Shown: one piece after another, positions 9,600 through 18,473 of the stretch | Numbering within the stretch: the first letter of the stretch is position 1 | How the letters are laid out: each line of letters begins with the position of its first letter | Origin: Rubrivivax gelatinosus | GTDB taxonomy: Bacteria > Pseudomonadota > Gammaproteobacteria > Burkholderiales > Burkholderiaceae_C | Direction of reading: 5' to 3' | DNA: 61,593 bases | NCBI RefSeq assembly: GCF_016583785.1 | Contig: NZ_NRRU01000017.1 | Coordinates: 1-61,593 of the forward strand | Notes under the pieces: model-generated | What the model saw: only the letters and a program-made list of their open reading frames with translations | Told to the model about the DNA's origin: nothing | The model's database searches: none | Translations under genes and position numbers: made by a program

Positions 9600-11258
9600 A
9601 TGGCGGTGGTGGAACTGAAGGTCCCGGACATCGGCGACTTCAAGGATGTGGAGGTCATCGAGCTGCTGGTCAAGGCGGGCGACACGGTCGCGCTCGACCA
9701 GTCGCTGCTGACGGTCGAGTCGGACAAGGCCTCGATGGAGATCCCGGCCGAACGTGCCGGCGTGCTGCGTGAGCTGAAGGTGCAGCTGGGCGACAAGGTC
9801 GCCCAGGGCAGCGTCATCGCGCTGATCGAGGTGGCTGAAGCGGACGCGACGCCCGCGCCCGCGACGGCGCCTGCGCCAGCGGCGCCCGCGCCGGCTCCGG
9901 CTGCTGCCGCGCCAGCGGCTCCGGCTCCGGCGTCGGCCGCCGGCCCGGTCGAGGTGCTGGTGCCCGACATCGGTGACTTCGCCGAAGTGACGGTGATCGA
10001 GGTCTTCGTCAAGCCCGGCGACACGGTCAAGGCCGAGCAGAGCCTGATCACGGTCGAGAGCGACAAGGCGTCGATGGAGATCCCGTCCTCGCACGCCGGT
10101 GTCGTGCGCGAGCTGAAGGTCAAGCTGGGCGACAAGGTCGCGCGCGGTTCGCTGATCGCGCTGCTCGATGCTGCCGTCGGTGCCGCACCGGCCGCTGCGG
10201 CGGCACCCGCCGCGCCCGTGGCGCCCGTGCCTGCGCCGGCCGTCCCGGCTCCGGCGGGTGTGGCTGCACCCGCACCCGCCACGCTCCCGGCACACGACCC
10301 GACGGCCCCGGTCTCGGCGTCGCTGCCGCACGCCTCGCCGTCGATCCGGCGCCTGGCGCGTGAACTCGGCGTGCCGCTGGACGAGGTCAAGGGCAGCGGC
10401 CCCAAGGGCCGCATCACCCAGGAAGACCTGCAGGGCTTCGTCAAGGGCGTGATGGCCGGCCAGACGCAGACCGCGGCGCAGAAGGCCAAGGCGCCGGCCG
10501 CGCCGGCTGCCGGCGGCAGCACGCTGCCCGGGCTGCTGCCCTGGCCGCAGGTCGACTTCGCCAAGTTCGGCCCGGTCGAGCGCAAGAGCCTGTCGCGCAT
10601 CAAGAAGATCAGCGGCGCCAACCTGCATCGCAACTGGGTGCTGATCCCGCACGTCACCAACCACGAAGATGCCGACATCACCGAGCTGGAGGCCTTGCGC
10701 GTCCAGCTGAACAAGGAGAACGAGAAGGCCGGCGTCAAGGTGACGATGCTCGCCTTCCTGATCAAGGCCTGCGCCGCGGCGCTCAGGCAGTTCCCCGAGT
10801 TCAACGCTTCGCTCGACGGCGACGAGCTGGTGTTCAAGCAGTACGTGCACATCGGTTTTGCTGCCGACACGCCCAACGGCCTGGTCGTGCCGGTGATCCG
10901 CGACGCCGACACCAAGGGCATCCTGCAGCTCAGCCGCGAGATGGCCGAGCTGGCGAAGAAGGCGCGCGACGGCAAGCTGACGCCGGCCGAGATGTCCGGC
11001 GGCTGCTTCTCGATCAGCTCGCTGGGCGGCATCGGCGGCACCTACTTCACGCCGATCATCAACGCGCCCGAGGTCGCGATCCTGGGCGTGTGCCGCAGCA
11101 CGACGCGGCCGCTGTGGGACGGCGAGAAGTTCGTGCCGCGCCTGGTGCTGCCGCTGTCGCTGAGCTGGGACCACCGCGTCATCGACGGTGCCGCAGCCGC
11201 GCGTTTCAACGCCTTCCTGGCGGCGGTGCTGGCGGACTTCCGCCGCGTGCTGCTCTGA
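9600..11258 (+). CDS. aceF: Dihydrolipoyl acetyltransferase (PDH E2)
   Basis: A 552-residue core protein of the pyruvate dehydrogenase complex. Two lipoyl domains (about 1-78 and 117-193), each with the lipoylated lysine in [10 protein letters not shown] (Lys43 and Lys156), are joined by Ala/Pro-rich flexible linkers. A peripheral subunit-binding domain (about 244-282, [13 protein letters not shown] and GRITQEDL) follows, then the catalytic domain from about 320 with the active-site [10 protein letters not shown] near the C-terminus. E. coli AceF has three lipoyl domains; here there are two, with a third on LpdA. The second lipoyl domain is nearly identical in DNA to that of lpdA (see findings). 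Confidence 0.98.
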   Translation: MAVVELKVPDIGDFKDVEVIELLVKAGDTVALDQSLLTVESDKASMEIPAERAGVLRELKVQLGDKVAQGSVIALIEVAEADATPAPATAPAPAAPAPAPAAAAPAAPAPASAAGPVEVLVPDIGDFAEVTVIEVFVKPGDTVKAEQSLITVESDKASMEIPSSHAGVVRELKVKLGDKVARGSLIALLDAAVGAAPAAAAAPAAPVAPVPAPAVPAPAGVAAPAPATLPAHDPTAPVSASLPHASPSIRRLARELGVPLDEVKGSGPKGRITQEDLQGFVKGVMAGQTQTAAQKAKAPAAPAAGGSTLPGLLPWPQVDFAKFGPVERKSLSRIKKISGANLHRNWVLIPHVTNHEDADITELEALRVQLNKENEKAGVKVTMLAFLIKACAAALRQFPEFNASLDGDELVFKQYVHIGFAADTPNGLVVPVIRDADTKGILQLSREMAELAKKARDGKLTPAEMSGGCFSISSLGGIGGTYFTPIINAPEVAILGVCRSTTRPLWDGEKFVPRLVLPLSLSWDHRVIDGAAAARFNAFLAAVLADFRRVLL

Positions 11259-11271
11259 GCGGGGGAACACG

Positions 11272-13050
11272 ATGGCTGTCATCGAGATCCAGGTTCCCGA
11301 CATCGGCGACTTCCCCGAAGTCGGCGTCATCGAAGTGCTGGTCGCCGTCGGCGACACGATCAAGGCCGAGCAGAGCCTGATCACCGTCGAGAGCGACAAG
11401 GCGTCGATGGAGATCCCGTCGCCGCACGCCGGCGTCGTGCGCAGCATCGCCGTCCAGGTCGGCGACAAGGTGCGCCAGGGTTCGGTGCTGGCCAGCATCG
11501 AAACCGCCGAGGCCGCGGCGCCGCCGCCGGCCGCAGCGGCGCCCGCGCCGGCGGCGACACCTGCTACACCCGCTACACCCGCGGCACCCGCACCCGCGGC
11601 ACCGGCCGCAGCCGCCAAGCCGGCGGCCGCGTCCGGCGCTGGCTACGACTGCGACCTGCTGGTGCTGGGCGGCGGCCCGGGCGGCTATTCGGCCGCGTTC
11701 CGCGCCGCCGACCTGGGGCTCAAGGTCGTGCTCGTGGAGCGCTACCCGACGCTGGGCGGTGTCTGCCTGAACGTCGGCTGCATCCCGAGCAAGGCGCTGC
11801 TGCACGTCGCCGCCGTCATCGACGAAGCCGCGCATCTGGCGGCGGCCGGCGTCAGCTTCGGCGCACCCCAGGTCGACCTGGACCGCTTGCGCGCACACAA
11901 GGAAAAGGTCGTCTCCAAGCTGACCGGCGGCCTGGCCGCGATGGCGCGCATGCGCAAGGTCACGGTGGTGCAGGGCGTCGGCCGCTTTGCCGGCCCGCAC
12001 GAGCTGGCGGTTCAGGGCGACGGCGGCGCGCAGACGATCCGCTTCGCCCAGGCGGTCATCGCCGCCGGCTCCGAAGCGGTGAAGCTGCCCTTCCTGCCCG
12101 ACGACGAGCGCATCGTCACCTCCACCGGCGCGCTGCAGCTGCGCCAGCGGCCACAGAAGATGCTGGTCATCGGCGGCGGCATCATCGGCCTGGAGATGGG
12201 CACGGTGTACTCGACGCTGGGCGCACGCCTGGACGTGGTCGAGATGCTCGACGGCCTGATGGCCGGCGCCGACCGCGACCTGGTCAAGGTCTGGCAGAAG
12301 ATGAACGCGCCGCGTTTCGACCGCCTGATGCTGAAGACCAGGACAGTGGGCGCCGAAGCCACCGCCGACGGCATCCGCGTGCAGTTCGAGGCGGCCGACG
12401 GCACGCGCAGCGACGGCGTCTACGACCTCGTGCTGCAGGCGGTCGGCCGGCGTCCGAACGGGCGTGCGATCGGTGCCGAACACGCTGGCGTCACGGTCGA
12501 CGAACGCGGTTTCATCCCGGTGGACGTGCAGATGCGCAGCAACGTGCCGCACATCTTCGCCATCGGCGACCTGGTCGGCCAGCCGATGCTGGCGCACAAG
12601 GCGGTGCACGAGGGCCACGTCGCGGCCGAGGTTGCCGCTGGCGACGACAAGGCGCGTTTCGACGCCCGTGTGATCCCGGGTGTCGCCTACACCGACCCCG
12701 AGGTCGCCTGGGTCGGCCTGACCGAGGACGACGCCAAGGCGCGCGGCGTCGCGGTCAAGAAGGGCCTGTTCCCGTGGTCGGCCTCGGGCCGCGCGATCGC
12801 CAACGGCCGCGACGAAGGCTTCACCAAGCTGCTGTTCGACGCCCAGACGCACCGCATCCTGGGCGGCGGCATCGTCGGCACGCATGCCGGCGACATGATC
12901 GGCGAGATCGCGCTGGCCATCGAGATGGGGGCCGACGAGGTCGACATCGGCCGCACGATCCACCCGCATCCGACGCTGGGCGAGTCGATCGGCCTGGCGG
13001 CCGAAGCGGCGCACGGCAGCTGCACCGACCTGCCGCCGCCGCGGCGCTGA
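11272..13050 (+). CDS. lpdA: Dihydrolipoyl dehydrogenase with N-terminal lipoyl domain (PDH E3)
   Basis: A 592-residue flavoprotein that reoxidises the lipoyl groups of AceF with NAD. The N-terminal lipoyl domain (about 1-80, lipoyl Lys43 in [10 protein letters not shown]) is linked by an Ala/Pro-rich hinge to a disulfide oxidoreductase: FAD-binding GGGPGGYSAAF, the redox-active CLNVGC disulfide in GGVCLNVGCIPSKALL, the NAD site VIGGGIIGLEMG, and the C-terminal His-Glu base motif IHPHPTLGES. ATG 11272 begins 13 bases after the aceF stop. An 11-bp-stem terminator follows. Lipoyl-fused E3 is known in Neisseria and Burkholderiales. It is the only E3 in the window. Confidence 0.98.
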   Translation: MAVIEIQVPDIGDFPEVGVIEVLVAVGDTIKAEQSLITVESDKASMEIPSPHAGVVRSIAVQVGDKVRQGSVLASIETAEAAAPPPAAAAPAPAATPATPATPAAPAPAAPAAAAKPAAASGAGYDCDLLVLGGGPGGYSAAFRAADLGLKVVLVERYPTLGGVCLNVGCIPSKALLHVAAVIDEAAHLAAAGVSFGAPQVDLDRLRAHKEKVVSKLTGGLAAMARMRKVTVVQGVGRFAGPHELAVQGDGGAQTIRFAQAVIAAGSEAVKLPFLPDDERIVTSTGALQLRQRPQKMLVIGGGIIGLEMGTVYSTLGARLDVVEMLDGLMAGADRDLVKVWQKMNAPRFDRLMLKTRTVGAEATADGIRVQFEAADGTRSDGVYDLVLQAVGRRPNGRAIGAEHAGVTVDERGFIPVDVQMRSNVPHIFAIGDLVGQPMLAHKAVHEGHVAAEVAAGDDKARFDARVIPGVAYTDPEVAWVGLTEDDAKARGVAVKKGLFPWSASGRAIANGRDEGFTKLLFDAQTHRILGGGIVGTHAGDMIGEIALAIEMGADEVDIGRTIHPHPTLGESIGLAAEAAHGSCTDLPPPRR

Positions 13051-13074
13051 AGGCGCGCTCGCGGCCAAATAGAA

Positions 13075-13098
13075 AGAGGGCTCCCGCGGGAGCCCTCT
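13075..13098. terminator. Strong bidirectional terminator between lpdA and hip
   Basis: A perfect 11-bp stem (AGAGGGCTCCC / GGGAGCCCTCT) with a 2-base loop, followed on the plus strand by CGGTTTTG. It closes the aceE-aceF-lpdA operon and can also serve the converging hip gene. Confidence 0.85.
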
Positions 13099-13147
13099 CG
13101 GTTTTGAAAACCCGGTCCGCGTCGGTGGCGCGGACCTCAGGGTTTCC

Positions 13148-13450
13148 TCAGGCCTTCTTGGCCCAGGCGCTGCACCAGCCCTTGTTCGCCACTTGCTTGC
13201 CGGCGAACAGCGGGCAGTTGCCGACGGCGTCCGTCGGCTTGCCCTGGAACAGGGCGCAGTTGCCGCAATGCGAGCCGGCGACGAACTGCTTGTACTTCGC
13301 CTTGTCGGCCTTGGCAGCGTCAGCGACGTAGCCCAGGGCGACGGCTTGCGGATCCTTCTCGTCAACCGGGGCGGCCATGGCACTGCGGCCAGTGAACAGC
13401 GCGGCGCCGGCCAACGGGACGATCTGGATGAATTCACGACGAGAGGTCAT
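13148..13450 (-). CDS. hip: High-potential iron-sulfur protein (HiPIP), Tat-exported
   Basis: A 100-residue periplasmic electron carrier. A twin-arginine signal peptide (SRREFIQ, hydrophobic stretch, cleavage after SAMA at about residue 26) precedes a ~74-residue mature domain. Four cysteines (62, 65, 79, 93) in C-x2-C-x13-C-x13-C spacing bind one 4Fe-4S cluster. Tat export fits a cofactor inserted in the cytoplasm. In Rubrivivax gelatinosus HiPIP donates electrons to the photosynthetic reaction centre, and the mature N-terminus here resembles that protein. GGAG precedes the ATG by eight bases. It stands alone, convergent with lpdA. Confidence 0.97.
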   Translation of the reverse strand: MTSRREFIQIVPLAGAALFTGRSAMAAPVDEKDPQAVALGYVADAAKADKAKYKQFVAGSHCGNCALFQGKPTDAVGNCPLFAGKQVANKGWCSAWAKKA

Positions 13451-13597
13451 TCGCGGGTCTCCGAAAGGAAAGTCAATGCGGGTCGCCCGTCGCGTCGACG
13501 CGCGTCTGGGCTAACACCATGACGTTAACGCAACAGGAGGCCATTCGGCTGACTTAGATCGTGTCCAGAACGTCTTTGCGTCGCGAATGGGCGTCAA

Positions 13598-15178
13598 ATG
13601 CCGCCAACTCACGCGAATACGAATAGTTCGCAATTGCATATGAATTGCAATGGACGCGTTGGTGTCGTCCCGCTCAAGTCGGGCGGGCGCGTGGACGATG
13701 GTGCTGGCATGCTCGCTGCCATGGTGCTGTCGGCCGATGCCGTCGCGCCGTTTTCCGGGATCCTCTTGCCGCCACTGCCCGACTTCCTTCCTGAGGCGCT
13801 GCGCCGACGGCTCCGCGCCTGGTACGCCGCCCGACGTCCCGGCGGGCGCGAGCCTGCCGCCAAGCCGCCCGCGCTGCCGCCGCCGTTGCGGGCACCGGCG
13901 CAGGAGCCGCTCGCGCGCCGCCTCGACGAGGTCAGGCGCCAGGCAGACCGTGTCGAAGCGCTGCGCCGCGAGGCGCACAGCGACCCGGTCTCGGGCCTGC
14001 CCAACCGGCGTCACTTCCTCGGCCGGCTCGGCAGCATGCTCGGCCAGGGCGCGGCACCCGAGCGTTCGCTGCTGCTGCTGCGCGCCCTCAATCTGCAGGC
14101 GCAGCGGCTGCAGATCGGCGAGGACGCCGTCGAGCGCCGCCTGGCGCTGATCGGCGAGGCGCTGGACGCATATCCGCAGCACGTGCCCGGGGCTTTCGCC
14201 GGGCGCCTCAACGACAGCGACTTCGCCTTGTGCCTGCCCGCCGTCGGCATCGCCGCCGAGACCGCGGCGACGCTGCTGGAGGCCTTGCGCGCGACGCCGG
14301 CGGCCGGGCCGGGCGGCATCGAGATCGTCGTCGGCGGCGTCGACGGCCTGCAGGGCGATTCGCCCGGCGAGGCGCTCGCGGCGGCCGACCAGGCGCTGGC
14401 GCGCGCCGAGGCCGGCGGGCCGTTCTGCATCGAGATCCACGCTCCCGGCGAAGCCGCGTTCGGCGAGCAGGCCTGGCGCACCCGCATCGCCGAGGCGCTG
14501 CAGGACGGCCGCGCCCGGCTCGGCGAGTTCGCCGTCGTCGGCCCCGACCGGCGCCTGCGCCATCTGGAGTGCCCGCTGCGCCTGCAGCTCGAGGTCGGCG
14601 GGCCGTACTGCGAAGCCCAGCGCTGGCTGGCGATGGCGACGCGTTCGCGCCTGCTGCCGCGTGTGGACCTGCTGGCGCTGGAACTGGCGCTGCTCGCCAT
14701 CGTGCGCGACGGGCGTGAGCGCTGCGTGCACGTCGGTGCGCTGTCGCTGCTGACGCCGGGTTTCGTCGGCGAGGTGCGCCAGCGCCTGGCGTCCCAGCCC
14801 GAGGCCGCGGCGCGGCTGCTGATCGACGTCAGCGAGGGTGCCTGGCTGGACCGTGCGCTGCCACGGCTGAAGGAAGCCGGCCTGGCCTGGCGCCGCCACG
14901 GCGTGCGCCTGGGGGTCGAACATGCCGGCGCGTCCATGCATGCCTTGTCGCGGCTGGCCGGCGTCGGCCTGGACCACGTGCGGGTCGAGGCGCGTTTCGT
15001 GCGCGGTGTCGCGGCCGAGCCGCGTGTGCACGCCTTTGCCGTCGGGCTGGTCGAGCTGGTGCACGGCATGAAGCTGCAGCTGGTCGCCGAGGGGGTGGAC
15101 GACGAAGGCGATGCCGAGACCCTGTTCGCGATCGGTTTCGACGCCGCCACCGGCCCGGCGCTGCGCATCGCCGCTTGA
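13598..15178 (+). CDS. Degenerate GGDEF-EAL protein (LapD-like cytosolic half, probably catalytically dead)
   Basis: 526 residues if the first ATG is used; ATGs at 13640 and 13709 are alternatives and none has a convincing ribosome site. A helical segment (about 100-130) leads into a GGDEF-family domain beginning SDPVSGLPNRRHFL, but the GGDEF position reads RLNDSDF. The following EAL-family domain has ECPLR instead of EAL, VEHAGASMHAL instead of the DDFGTG loop, and DAATGPAL at the usual Q-G-Y site; only the late AEG glutamate survives. Cyclase or phosphodiesterase activity is therefore unlikely, and a c-di-GMP receptor role like that of LapD is the natural guess. No membrane helix or periplasmic LapD domain is encoded upstream. 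Confidence 0.75.
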   Translation: MPPTHANTNSSQLHMNCNGRVGVVPLKSGGRVDDGAGMLAAMVLSADAVAPFSGILLPPLPDFLPEALRRRLRAWYAARRPGGREPAAKPPALPPPLRAPAQEPLARRLDEVRRQADRVEALRREAHSDPVSGLPNRRHFLGRLGSMLGQGAAPERSLLLLRALNLQAQRLQIGEDAVERRLALIGEALDAYPQHVPGAFAGRLNDSDFALCLPAVGIAAETAATLLEALRATPAAGPGGIEIVVGGVDGLQGDSPGEALAAADQALARAEAGGPFCIEIHAPGEAAFGEQAWRTRIAEALQDGRARLGEFAVVGPDRRLRHLECPLRLQLEVGGPYCEAQRWLAMATRSRLLPRVDLLALELALLAIVRDGRERCVHVGALSLLTPGFVGEVRQRLASQPEAAARLLIDVSEGAWLDRALPRLKEAGLAWRRHGVRLGVEHAGASMHALSRLAGVGLDHVRVEARFVRGVAAEPRVHAFAVGLVELVHGMKLQLVAEGVDDEGDAETLFAIGFDAATGPALRIAA

Positions 15179-15215
15179 TCCAGCGCCGGCCGCCGGCCCG
15201 CAGGACGCGCTACAA

Positions 15216-15701
15216 ATGCCCATGAACGCACGAGCCTGCCGCCTTTCGCCACCCATCGTCGCGTCGGTCCCCGGTCGCATGCGGCTGCGCGACGCCCGGC
15301 TGCGCAGCGCCGCGGTGGCCGACGCCGTCGGCGCCACGCTGCAGACCTTGCCGGGCTGCCGCTCGCTGCGCACCAATCCGGGCGCGGCGAGCCTGGTGCT
15401 CGACTACGACGCCAGTCTCTGCGACGAGGCAGCGATGCGTCGCGCGGTGCTCGACGCCGTGGCGCCGTGGTTCGGTGCTGCCGCCGCGGCGCCTGCGGCC
15501 GTGGCGACGCCGACGCGCCGCCCGCTTTCACGCAAACGCCGCGTCAACCGCTGGGCCAAGTACGGGATGATGGCCACGCTGGGCAGCTCGCTCGCCGCCG
15601 CCGCTGCCGGCGCCCGCGGCGTGCACGTGCTCACCGGGGCCGCCTTCCTCGGCTTCCTCGGCGTGCACGTGGTCGGCTACCGGCGCACGCTGCTGCGCTG
15701 A
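15216..15701 (+). CDS. HMA2-type domain protein with C-terminal membrane segment (fez cluster)
   Basis: 161 residues (ATG 15216; ATG 15222 is equally possible). An N-terminal ferredoxin-like HMA2-type domain (about residues 12-85) has the VPGRMRLR signature and lacks the CxxC of ordinary heavy-metal-associated domains. A basic linker (RRPLSRKRRVNR) and two weakly hydrophobic helices (about 115-158) follow. The stop at 15701 directly abuts the stop of the P-type ATPase on the other strand, and the domain resembles the one at 18694-19068 and the N-terminus of the ATPase. Probably part of the same organelle/metal cluster although transcribed oppositely. Function unassigned. Confidence 0.7.
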   Translation: MPMNARACRLSPPIVASVPGRMRLRDARLRSAAVADAVGATLQTLPGCRSLRTNPGAASLVLDYDASLCDEAAMRRAVLDAVAPWFGAAAAAPAAVATPTRRPLSRKRRVNRWAKYGMMATLGSSLAAAAAGARGVHVLTGAAFLGFLGVHVVGYRRTLLR

Positions 15702-17816
15702 TCAGCCGGCCTTGCGCCGCCGGGCGGGGCGCGGCAGCCCGCCGCCGGCCAGCGCACGCAGCAGGATCGCGATCGTGCTGCCGTTGTGCAGCAGCGAGGC
15801 GCTGACGGGGCTCAGCACACCGAGCGCCGCGGCGCCGAGGATGCTGGTGTTCAGCACCATCGTCAGGCGGAAGTTCGAGTCGATCAGCTGCCTTGTCGCC
15901 AGCGCCAGCGCCTTGGCATCGGCGACGCGCGCGATGTTGTCTTCCAGCAGCACGACGTCGGCGGCCAGGCGCGCGACGTCGGCTCCGCGGTGCATCGCGA
16001 TGCCGACGTGGGCGCCGCTGAGCGCCGGTGCGTCGTTGACGCCGTCGCCGACAAAGGCGATGCGGCTGCCGTCGGCCGCCAGTTCGTGCAGCACCGCGGC
16101 TTTGTCCTCGGGCAGCAGGCCGGCGTGGAAGGCATCCAGCCCCAGTTCATCGGCCATCGCGCGGGCGCGTTCGGGGGTGTCGCCGGTCAGCATGACGATG
16201 CGGCGCACGCCCAGAGTGCGCAGCCGGGCGACGGTCGCGGCGCTGTCCGCGCGCAGGCGGTCGCGCAGCGCCAGCACGCCGACCAGGCGCCCGCCCCAGC
16301 CGATGTAGAGCAGCGTCTTGCCGGCCGCCTGCAGGCCGGCGATGCGGTCCTCGTGCGGGCCGAGCGTGATGCCTTCGTCGTCCTCGACGAAATGGCGCGA
16401 GCCGACGACGACACGTTTGCCCTGCACGACGCTGGCGACACCGTGGGCGACGATGAACTCGACCTCGGCGTGTTCGAAGTGGCGCGGCGCCGCCAGCCGC
16501 TGCGCCGCCGCGACCACCGCCAGCGCCATCGGATGGAAATAGTGCTCCTCGACCGAGGCCGCCAGGTTCAGCAGGTCCTCGGCGGTGAAGGCCGGGTCGA
16601 GCGCGACCGAGTCCGTCACCAGCAGCGAGCCCTCGGTCAGCGTGCCGGTCTTGTCGAAGACGAAGGTGTCGGCCGCCGCCAGGCGTTCGAGCGCGCGGGC
16701 GCCCTTGACCAGCATGCCGGCGCGCCCGGCCGCGGCCATCGAGGACTTGAACGCGACCGGGGTCGCCAGCTTCAGCGCGCAGGAGTAGTCGGCCTGCAGC
16801 ACCGCGGCGACGCGGCGCCAGTCGCCCGACAGCGCCCAGGTGCCGCCGGCCAGCCCCAGCACCATCGGCACCAGCCGGTCGGCCAGGCGCGCAGCCTCGA
16901 GCTGGGTCTGGCCCTTGGCCTGCAGCGATTGGGCGACGAAGTCGGCGATGCGGGCCGCCGCCGCCTGGCGCCCGACGCGTTCGGCATAGACGCGCAGCCG
17001 GCCTTCCTCGAGCAGCGTGCCCGAGAGCACACGGTCGCCGCGCCGGCGCGCCACCGGCACGCTCTCGCCGGTCATCGTCGCCTCGTTGACCAGGGCTTCG
17101 CCGCCGAGCACGGTGCCGTCCACCGGCACCACGCTGCCGGTGGCGACGATGACGGTGTCGCCGACCTCGACGGCGTCGGCGGCGATGCGCTGCTCCTGGC
17201 CCTCGCGTTCGACCCAGACCTGGTCGTCGGCCGGGCGCAGCAGCTGGCGCAGCAGCGCGTCGGAGCGGCGCTCGATCGAGTGTTCGAGGTACTCGCCCAG
17301 CGCCAGCAGGAAGGCGGTGGTGTTGGCGGCGAGGTGGTCGCCGCGGCCGATCGAGATCGCGACCGCGGTCGCTTCCAGCACGTGCGAGGTGATGCCGGTG
17401 CGCAGGAAGTCCTCGAGCGCGGCACCGAAGAGCGGCAGCGCGTTGGCGGCCGAGACCGGGCTGCGCAGGGCCAGCGGCAGCGTGCTGCCGGCCAGCAGCG
17501 TCGCGCCGGCGGCGGCGACGCCGACTAGGCTGGGCGCGCCCTCGGCCGCGGCCCCCGCTGCCGCGGTTGGTGGGGGCAGGGCACGCAGTTCGGCGGCCAG
17601 CGTCGCGGCGTCGGTGAGTGCGGCGTCGTAGGCGATGGCGAGCGAACGCGCCGCGGCGTTGATGCGCACGCTGCGCACGCCGCGCAGCGCTTCGGCGCCG
17701 CGTTGCAGCGAACGCGGGTCACGCGAGCTGCCGGGCGCGCAGCGGTAGCGCCAGCGCACCCGGCCGGCGCAGGCGTGCACCGGCTCCAGCGCCAGCAGCC
17801 AGGGCGCGGGTGTCAC
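15702..17816 (-). CDS. fezB: P1B-6-type heavy-metal ATPase, candidate ferrosome FezB
   Basis: A 704-residue membrane ATPase starting at GTG 17816, which overlaps the previous gene's stop (GTGA). An N-terminal HMA2-like region (about 1-80, CAGRVRWRY) lacks a CxxC site. Core motifs are intact: actuator TGES (249-252), phosphorylation site DKTGTLT with Asp388, and hinge GDGVNDAPAL near residue 600. The metal-site helix reads DYSCALKLATP with Ser345-Cys346-Ala347: the SCA signature of group P1B-6, not the CPC/SPC/TPC of copper, zinc or cobalt pumps. P1B-6 ATPases are the FezB proteins of ferrosomes, membrane-bounded iron stores. Family call is firm; ferrosome role is inference from motif and neighbours. 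Confidence 0.9.
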   Translation of the reverse strand: MTPAPWLLALEPVHACAGRVRWRYRCAPGSSRDPRSLQRGAEALRGVRSVRINAAARSLAIAYDAALTDAATLAAELRALPPPTAAAGAAAEGAPSLVGVAAAGATLLAGSTLPLALRSPVSAANALPLFGAALEDFLRTGITSHVLEATAVAISIGRGDHLAANTTAFLLALGEYLEHSIERRSDALLRQLLRPADDQVWVEREGQEQRIAADAVEVGDTVIVATGSVVPVDGTVLGGEALVNEATMTGESVPVARRRGDRVLSGTLLEEGRLRVYAERVGRQAAAARIADFVAQSLQAKGQTQLEAARLADRLVPMVLGLAGGTWALSGDWRRVAAVLQADYSCALKLATPVAFKSSMAAAGRAGMLVKGARALERLAAADTFVFDKTGTLTEGSLLVTDSVALDPAFTAEDLLNLAASVEEHYFHPMALAVVAAAQRLAAPRHFEHAEVEFIVAHGVASVVQGKRVVVGSRHFVEDDEGITLGPHEDRIAGLQAAGKTLLYIGWGGRLVGVLALRDRLRADSAATVARLRTLGVRRIVMLTGDTPERARAMADELGLDAFHAGLLPEDKAAVLHELAADGSRIAFVGDGVNDAPALSGAHVGIAMHRGADVARLAADVVLLEDNIARVADAKALALATRQLIDSNFRLTMVLNTSILGAAALGVLSPVSASLLHNGSTIAILLRALAGGGLPRPARRRKAG

Positions 17817-18178
17817 GGCGCGCCGTGCTGCTCCGCGTCCATCTCGGCCCGGATGTCGGCGACCTGTTCCTTCAGCTCCTCGAAACCGCCTGCCAGCCCG
17901 GTGTAGAGCTTCATGCCGGCCTTGACGAGCGCGGCGCGGCGTTCGTCGTCGCCCAGCAGCCAGGCGCCGCCGGCGCCGATCGCCAGGCCGACCAGGAACT
18001 GCTGCTGCGCGCTCATGCCGCGCAGCCAGGCCGGCATCAGACCGGACGCGGCGCCGTTGCCGGCGGCGTTCCAGCCCGCCGGCGGGCCGCCGGCCGCCAT
18101 CCACGGCGGCGCGCCGGCGCCACCGCCTTCGCTCCAGGCGCGGCAGGCCTTGCGCAACTTCTTAGCTTTCTTGCCCAT
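17813..18178 (-). CDS. Small membrane-anchored protein of the fez-like operon
   Basis: 121 residues. A lysine-rich start (MGKKAKKLRKACRAW), a Gly/Ala/Pro-rich stretch, one hydrophobic segment (about 62-76, FLVGLAIGAGGAWLL) and an acidic helical tail with coiled-coil potential (FEELKEQVADIRAEM). I recognise no family. It overlaps the upstream gene by 17 bases and the ATPase start by four, so it is co-translated with the ATPase. Small, poorly conserved membrane proteins next to FezB are a known feature of fez operons, but I cannot assign an orthologue. Confidence 0.65.
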   Translation of the reverse strand: MGKKAKKLRKACRAWSEGGGAGAPPWMAAGGPPAGWNAAGNGAASGLMPAWLRGMSAQQQFLVGLAIGAGGAWLLGDDERRAALVKAGMKLYTGLAGGFEELKEQVADIRAEMDAEQHGAP

Positions 18179-18473
18179 GGGCGCGGTTCTCCTCGGTGCC
18201 GGACGTTTCGCCCAGCAGGTTCTCGATCAGGTAGACGGCCGCGGCGCCGGCGGCCACCGCCGCCAGCGCGCCGACGATGCGGCCGTTGCGCAGCGAAGCC
18301 GCGGCCTGGGTGCCGGCGGTCAGCGCGGCGCCGCCCTGCAGCGCATGGCGCAGGACCCGGCGCGGCGACGGCCGGGCGCGGTCCTGGAAAGCCGACAGAC
18401 AGCCGGCGGCGACGCAGCCGCGCGTGAAGCTGCCGTCGGCCACGGCGGCCAGGGCTTTGCGGCGTTTGCTCAT
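18162..18473 (-). CDS. Small membrane protein of the fez-like operon
   Basis: 103 residues with a basic N-terminus (MSKRRKALAAV), an Ala/Gly-rich middle part and one clear hydrophobic helix (about 68-84, IVGALAAVAAGAAAVYLIENLL), then a short polar tail. No family recognised. It overlaps genes on both sides (4 bases upstream, 17 downstream), the tight packing expected of proteins made together. Could help shape or anchor a membrane compartment; this is a guess from context. Confidence 0.6.
   Translation of the reverse strand: MSKRRKALAAVADGSFTRGCVAAGCLSAFQDRARPSPRRVLRHALQGGAALTAGTQAAASLRNGRIVGALAAVAAGAAAVYLIENLLGETSGTEENRAHGQES

Noticed and set aside
7522..13437. Long minus-strand frames opposite aceE, aceF and lpdA
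   Set aside because: Low-complexity shadows of the PDH genes with no motif. Only the 13148-13450 HiPIP frame in this area is real.
13598..15178. Active diguanylate cyclase or phosphodiesterase
   Set aside because: Both catalytic signatures are replaced (RLNDSDF, ECPLR) and the metal-binding loops are missing.
15702..17816. Copper- or zinc-exporting ATPase (CopA/ZntA) annotation
   Set aside because: The transmembrane metal motif is SCA rather than CPC/CPH/CPS, and the N-terminal domain has no CxxC.
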